A stretch of DNA of 9,835 bases from Betaproteobacteria bacterium UBA6910 (GTDB taxonomy: Bacteria; Pseudomonadota; Gammaproteobacteria; Burkholderiales; UBA6910). Position numbers and translations under genes: made by a program. Shown one piece after another: positions 6,202-9,835 of the stretch. A model generated the notes under the pieces. The model was not told where the DNA came from and did not search any database. It worked only from the letters and a program-made list of their open reading frames with translations. How positions within the stretch are numbered: the stretch's first letter is position 1; the number at the start of each line of letters is the position of its first letter. The DNA is taken from NCBI GenBank assembly GCA_002451065.1, contig DKBC01000023.1:1328-11162 (forward strand), read 5' to 3'.

Positions 6202-7460
6202 CCGGCGCCAGCGCGGACAAGCGCAGCGGCGAAGAAGCCGTCGCAGCCGTGGATATGGGGCAGCAGCCGCAGAAACCGGCCGCATTCCAGCCCGATCTTC
6301 TGGGCGGCGAGCAATTCGCCGCAGTCGAGGAGGTGAAATTCCTTCTGCCGCGCCAGGAACTCCTCGACGATGGCCTCGTTTTCTTCGGGCAGAAAGCTGC
6401 AGGTGGCGTACACCAGCCTTCCGCCGGGCTTCACCAGCCGGGCCGCGCCTTGGAGGATCCTCGATTGCTTGACCGCAAGCTCGGCCACGGTCTGCGGCGT
6501 CTGGCGGATCTTGAAATCGGGATTGCGCCGCAGGGTTCCCAGCCCGCTGCATGGCGCGTCCACCAGCACCCGGTCGATTTTTCCTGCCAGGCGCTTGACC
6601 TTGGCGTCGTTCTCGCTGTCGATGCGCTGGGGATGAACATTGGAAAGCCCGGAGCGCTTGAGGCGCGGCTTGAGGCCCGCGAGGCGCCGGTCCGACACGT
6701 CGAACGCGTACAGCCTGCCGTGGGACTGCATGAGGGCGCCCATGAGCAGCGCCTTGCCACCGGCGCCGGCGCAGAAATCCACCACCATTTCGCCGCGGCG
6801 CGGACCGGTGAGGAAGCCCAGCAGCTGGCTGCCCTCGTCCTGCACTTCCACCTTGCCCTCCAGGTACAGGGGATGGCGGTTGATGGCGGGCTTGTCGTCC
6901 AGGCGCACGCCCACCGGAGACCAGGGCGTGGGCTCGGCGTCGATGCCGTCGGCAGCGAGGCGCTGCACCACTTCGTCGCGCCTGGCGAGCAGCGTGTTGA
7001 CGCGCAGGTCCATGGGGGCCGGCTGCTGCAGGGAACGACCCAGGGCCAGGACCTGCTCCTCGCCCAGCCCCGGCAGCAGGCGCTCGATGACCCATGGCGG
7101 CAGCTCGGCCCGGGCAAACAGCGGGAATTCCGCTTCCCGCCGCCCCTTGAGGGACGCGAGCCATTCCCCCTCGTCCCCCTTGAGGCAGGCTTCCAGGTCC
7201 CGCAGGCTCTGCCCGCCCCAGCGGGACAGGTAGGCCAGCGCCAGCCGGCGGGCACCGGCATCTCCCGCCAGCTCCCGCAGGGAAAACAGGTGGCGCAGCA
7301 CTCCATAGCAGGTGTCGGCGATGAAGGCGCGGTCCCGGGCTCCCAGGTTGTGATGGTCCCGGAAGAAGGCGCGCAGCAGGGCGTCCGCGGGACCCTCGGG
7401 ATTCAGAAGCTGGGTGAGCGCGGCGGCGGCGGACGCGAGCAGCGGCGGAATCGGCCTCAT
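6198..7460 (-). CDS. RsmB/NOP-family RNA (cytosine-5) methyltransferase
   Basis: A 420-residue cytoplasmic enzyme of the NOL1/NOP2/Sun group, which transfers methyl from S-adenosylmethionine to C5 of cytosine in RNA. Residues about 150-420 hold the catalytic module: EVQDEGSQLLG (205-215), the AdoMet-binding VDFCAGAGGK (227-236), DAPCSGLG (301-308) with the release cysteine Cys304, and YATCS (351-355) with the nucleophile Cys354. The ending with GCDGFFAA is also typical. The N-terminal 1-140 region is helical and resembles the RNA-binding end of RsmB-like proteins, though I cannot show it is the 16S rRNA C967 enzyme. Other group members modify other sites, so no gene symbol is given. The ATG start overlaps the stop of the DUF3108 gene by ATGA. 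No separate Shine-Dalgarno sequence is seen, so translation is probably coupled. Confidence 0.93.
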   Translation of the reverse strand: MRPIPPLLASAAAALTQLLNPEGPADALLRAFFRDHHNLGARDRAFIADTCYGVLRHLFSLRELAGDAGARRLALAYLSRWGGQSLRDLEACLKGDEGEWLASLKGRREAEFPLFARAELPPWVIERLLPGLGEEQVLALGRSLQQPAPMDLRVNTLLARRDEVVQRLAADGIDAEPTPWSPVGVRLDDKPAINRHPLYLEGKVEVQDEGSQLLGFLTGPRRGEMVVDFCAGAGGKALLMGALMQSHGRLYAFDVSDRRLAGLKPRLKRSGLSNVHPQRIDSENDAKVKRLAGKIDRVLVDAPCSGLGTLRRNPDFKIRQTPQTVAELAVKQSRILQGAARLVKPGGRLVYATCSFLPEENEAIVEEFLARQKEFHLLDCGELLAAQKIGLECGRFLRLLPHIHGCDGFFAAALVRAGAG

Positions 7461-8581
7461 TGCGGGCCGCGGACCGACAGGGAAGACACGATCTGCTCGA
7501 ACAGTTTGCCGCGCCGGTCCCGGAACCGCACCTTCACCGGCACCAGGAAGCGCTCGGTGGCGAGCCACACATCCACCCGGGCCGCGTCCTCCCTGATCTC
7601 CTTGCGCAGGTGGATGGTCGCGAGGGGTCCGATCGGCGTTTCCAGCATCTCCCGCCGCACGATCTGCACCTCGTGCTGCCGGATCTTGCGCGGGTCCGCC
7701 ACCACCACCGGATGGCTGCCGGCGCCATCGGCGACGAAGAATGCCAACTGCTGAATGACGCTGGCAGGATCCTGCACGCCGGGGAGAAGCTGCGCCGGCG
7801 CCGAGGCGCCTCCCCGGGCCAGCACGGCGGTCCCGGCGTTCCAGTCGAAATCCACGGTTTCGCTGCGGCTGGCTGTTCCCCGCTGGACCAGGTAGCGCTC
7901 GGGACGCAGGCCGTCGGCCAGCACCTGCCCGGCGCTTTCCTGGACCAGCTGTCCGCGCAGGAACAGGGACACGACGCCCGTCGCTTCCACCATGTTGTAG
8001 AGGACGTAGCGGTCGCCGGCCATCTCCCACAGATAGAGCGCGCGTCCCGCCTGGAACCCGTCGTCGCCGTAGTAGACCAGGTATTCGAGTTTCGCGCTCT
8101 CCGGCAGGGAGATGGCGAGCGGCGGCGGTTCCGGGACCTGCTGTGCGTAGGGAACGCCGGCGATCGGCTGCAGTTCCTCCCGCGGGGCGGGCTCCTCCGG
8201 GTACGCCGTCGCCTGCACCGGCGCCGGCGCCGCGATGGCGACCGCGTCGCGGGCCGGCGCTGAGGGTTTCTTCGGTGTCTTCATGGCGGATGCCCTTGGC
8301 TTGCGCTTGGGGTTCTGTTGCGCAGGGGAGGGCGGAGGTTGCGCCGCCGGCGGCACCAACAGCCGCGCGATGATGGGCTCCGGCTCCGGCGCTTCCGGCT
8401 CCGCTCCGAGATGAAATCGCGGGGTTCCGGCGATCATCCCCAGATGAAGGACGAGGGAGGCCACCAGCGCCAGCGCCAGGGTGCGCCGGCGGTATCGAAC
8501 GGTAAGCAGCGGGTGGGCGATGGTGGCCACGGTGTCAGGGATTAGAGCCGGCGCCGGGCGAGGAATTCCGGCGGGCGTCAA
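7457..8581 (-). CDS. DUF3108 protein with TonB-like N-terminus
   Basis: A 374-residue envelope protein. Residues 1-33 are basic and probably cytoplasmic, 34-52 form one membrane helix, and about 55-160 are a low-complexity linker rich in Pro, Ala, Glu and Lys. Residues about 163-374 match DUF3108: KLEYLVYYGDDGFQAGRA near its start, LLPGVQDPASVIQQLAFFV (265-283), and a closing stretch of strands rich in charged residues. The layout (short cytoplasmic tail, single anchor, proline-rich spacer, periplasmic domain) recalls TonB and suggests an inner-membrane protein reaching into the periplasm. The function of DUF3108 is unknown. The start is uncertain: TTG at 8581 overlaps the purN stop (TTGA), and a GTG at residue 18 (8530) is the alternative; neither has a clear Shine-Dalgarno sequence. 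It overlaps the methyltransferase start by four bases. Confidence 0.85.
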   Translation of the reverse strand: MTPAGIPRPAPALIPDTVATIAHPLLTVRYRRRTLALALVASLVLHLGMIAGTPRFHLGAEPEAPEPEPIIARLLVPPAAQPPPSPAQQNPKRKPRASAMKTPKKPSAPARDAVAIAAPAPVQATAYPEEPAPREELQPIAGVPYAQQVPEPPPLAISLPESAKLEYLVYYGDDGFQAGRALYLWEMAGDRYVLYNMVEATGVVSLFLRGQLVQESAGQVLADGLRPERYLVQRGTASRSETVDFDWNAGTAVLARGGASAPAQLLPGVQDPASVIQQLAFFVADGAGSHPVVVADPRKIRQHEVQIVRREMLETPIGPLATIHLRKEIREDAARVDVWLATERFLVPVKVRFRDRRGKLFEQIVSSLSVRGPQ

Positions 8582-9219
8582 TTATCGAGGCCAGGTGAGT
8601 AGAGCACGGCTGCGCCGGCGGGAGGAGGCTCGCGAAACACCACCCGGCCGGACGCCAGGCGCACCCGCCCGGAAAGGAACCAGCGGATGGCCTGGGGGTA
8701 GATGCGGTGCTCCTCGGCGAGCACCCGGTCTGCCAGCGTTTCCCCGGTGTCGCCTTCCAGCACCGGCACCGCGGCCTGGATCACGATGGGCCCGTGGTCA
8801 AGATCGGGAGTGACGAAATGGACCGTGCAGCCGTGGACGCGCACGCCTTCCTCCAGGGCGCGGTCGTGGGTGCGCAACCCGGGAAAAGCCGGGAGCAGGG
8901 AGGGGTGGATGTTCAGCAGCTTTCCCTCGAAGCGGGCAACGAATGCCGGCGTCAGGATGCGCATGAATCCGGCCAGCGCCACCAGATCCGGGTCCCGGGT
9001 GGCGATGGCATCGCCGAGGGCGGCGTCAAAATCGTCGCGGGATTCGTATTCCCGGTGATCGAGCACCTGGGTGGGAAGTCCCAGCCGTTTGGCCCGTTCC
9101 AGCCCGGTGGCGTCGGGGTCGCTGCTGATCACCAGGGCGATCTCCGCCGCGAGTCCCGCGCGGGCCAGGGCCTCCATGTTGCTGCCGCGCCCCGAGATCA
9201 GGACCACGAGCCGCTGCAC
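8578..9219 (-). CDS. purN: Phosphoribosylglycinamide formyltransferase
   Basis: A 213-residue cytoplasmic enzyme for the third step of de novo purine synthesis, transferring formyl from 10-formyltetrahydrofolate to glycinamide ribonucleotide. Visible motifs are SGRGSN (9-14) for substrate phosphate binding, ALAGFMRILTP (81-91), NIHPSLLPAFPG (103-114) with catalytic Asn103 and His105, and DLDHGPI (139-145) with catalytic Asp141. Length is normal for PurN. The start is a GTG at 9219, with GGAG inside the end of purM ten bases upstream; the protein begins right at the conserved first strand. It follows purM by 7 bases, a common arrangement, and its TGA overlaps the putative TTG start of the DUF3108 gene. 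Confidence 0.97.
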   Translation of the reverse strand: MQRLVVLISGRGSNMEALARAGLAAEIALVISSDPDATGLERAKRLGLPTQVLDHREYESRDDFDAALGDAIATRDPDLVALAGFMRILTPAFVARFEGKLLNIHPSLLPAFPGLRTHDRALEEGVRVHGCTVHFVTPDLDHGPIVIQAAVPVLEGDTGETLADRVLAEEHRIYPQAIRWFLSGRVRLASGRVVFREPPPAGAAVLYSPGLDN

Positions 9220-9226
9220 GGGCCGC

Positions 9227-9835
9227 TCACTCCATCATGGTCTGGGGCTCGCCCGGAGCGCGGGCGCGAATGGTGCCGATGCGCCAGGCGGTCTCTCCGG
9301 CGTCGGCAAGCCGGGTGAGCGCGGCATCGGCGTGCTCGGCGCCGATCACCACCACCATGCCAACGCCGCAGTTGAACACCCGGCGCATTTCCGCGTCGGC
9401 GACGTTGCCCTGCTGCTGGAGCCAGCGGAACACCGCGGGCAGCGGCCAGGCCCCGGGATCGACGGCCGCCGTGAGGCTCTCGGGGATGATGCGCGGAATG
9501 TTTTCCACCAGCCCGCCGCCGGTGATGTGGGCGAGGCCCTTGACCGGCAGCGCCTCCATCAGCGCCAGCAGCGGCTTCACATAGATGCGCGTGGGCTCCA
9601 GCAGCACCTCCCCCAGGGGCCGCCCCTGGAAATCGGCGGCGAGGTCGGCGCCGCAATGCGCCACGATGCGGCGAATCAGGGAATAGCCGTTGGAGTGGGG
9701 CCCGCTGGAGGCGAGGCCGAGCACCGCGTCGCCGGCCCGGATCGCCGCGCCGTCGATGATGCGATCGCGCTCCACGGCGCCCACCGCGAAGCCGGCAAGG
9801 TCGTACTCTCCCTCGGGGTACATGCCGGGCATCTC
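9227..9835 (-). CDS. purM: Phosphoribosylformylglycinamidine cyclo-ligase, C-terminal part (runs off window)
   Basis: The last 202 residues of PurM; the N-terminal part and promoter lie beyond base 9835. PurM (AIR synthetase) uses ATP to close the imidazole ring, converting formylglycinamidine ribonucleotide to aminoimidazole ribonucleotide in step five of purine synthesis. Family signatures visible from the right edge are EMPGMY with [47 protein letters not shown] and [10 protein letters not shown]. The C-terminal domain is complete and ends in a normal TGA. It heads, within the window, the minus-strand operon that continues through purN to the Nuc-like gene. Confidence 0.97.
   Translation of the reverse strand, partial: EMPGMYPEGEYDLAGFAVGAVERDRIIDGAAIRAGDAVLGLASSGPHSNGYSLIRRIVAHCGADLAADFQGRPLGEVLLEPTRIYVKPLLALMEALPVKGLAHITGGGLVENIPRIIPESLTAAVDPGAWPLPAVFRWLQQQGNVADAEMRRVFNCGVGMVVVIGAEHADAALTRLADAGETAWRIGTIRARAPGEPQTMME

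Noticed and set aside
6202..7164. N-terminal extension of the Nuc-like frame far into the methyltransferase gene
   Set aside because: The extension is compositionally biased and antedates the signal peptide. The GTG at 6201 with the stop/start overlap gives a normal-sized exported protein.
6249..7754. A 501-codon plus-strand frame opposite the methyltransferase and DUF3108 genes
   Set aside because: It runs antisense across two recognised genes, with no protein motif and no ribosome binding site pattern.
1..9835. Search for CRISPR repeats, tRNAs, IS ends, integrases, toxin-antitoxin or defence genes
   Set aside because: No regular spaced repeats, cloverleaf-like sequences, transposase motifs or defence-type domains were seen by eye on either strand.

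Overview
The window is a GC-rich bacterial chromosome segment made almost entirely of core housekeeping genes. The proteins (CoaBC, RadC, L28/L33, PurM/PurN, a RsmB/NOP-type methyltransferase next to a DUF3108 protein) and the gene order point to a proteobacterium. Betaproteobacteria, or a closely related gammaproteobacterial lineage, is the best guess, but no rRNA or other decisive marker is present. I see no CRISPR array, tRNA, insertion sequence, prophage gene or integrase. The window holds eleven intact protein genes and two partial ones at its edges. No gene-free stretch exceeds 300 bases; the longest are 621-810, 3750-3907 and 3403-3551.

Left part (1-4373). A P-type cation ATPase runs off the left edge on the minus strand, downstream of coaBC (coenzyme A synthesis), also minus. 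coaBC is divergent from radC, and rpmB-rpmG (ribosomal proteins L28 and L33) lie further on in the radC direction. This is the Escherichia coli arrangement (dfp divergent from radC-rpmB-rpmG), except that here radC and rpmB are separated by about 1.1 kb holding two small membrane-protein genes. These are an unrecognised five-helix protein (minus) and a DUF2892 protein (plus). They diverge from a 149-base gap with a perfect 16-base palindrome at its exact centre. rpmBG has a readable sigma70-type promoter and a strong bidirectional terminator with a 15-bp stem.

Middle part (4388-5643). A membrane fatty-acid desaturase with three histidine boxes and a long C-terminal helical extension is convergent with rpmG. 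Its upstream gap holds a plausible promoter, which argues for the internal ATG start, and an 8-base direct repeat spaced about four helical turns apart.

Right part (5644-9835). A tightly packed minus-strand operon reads purM (partial), purN, a TonB-like DUF3108 protein, an RNA m5C methyltransferase and a small secreted Nuc/phospholipase-D-type protein. purM and purN are 7 bases apart. The next three junctions are each 4-base overlaps of the form NTGA (TTGA, ATGA, GTGA), which suggests translational coupling. The first two genes carry out de novo purine synthesis; the other three have no obvious metabolic link to it.

Nothing here is convincingly a new system. The points most worth a second look are the centred palindrome between the two inserted membrane genes, the three-junction coupled operon tail ending in a secreted nuclease-like protein, and the desaturase extension and promoter repeats.
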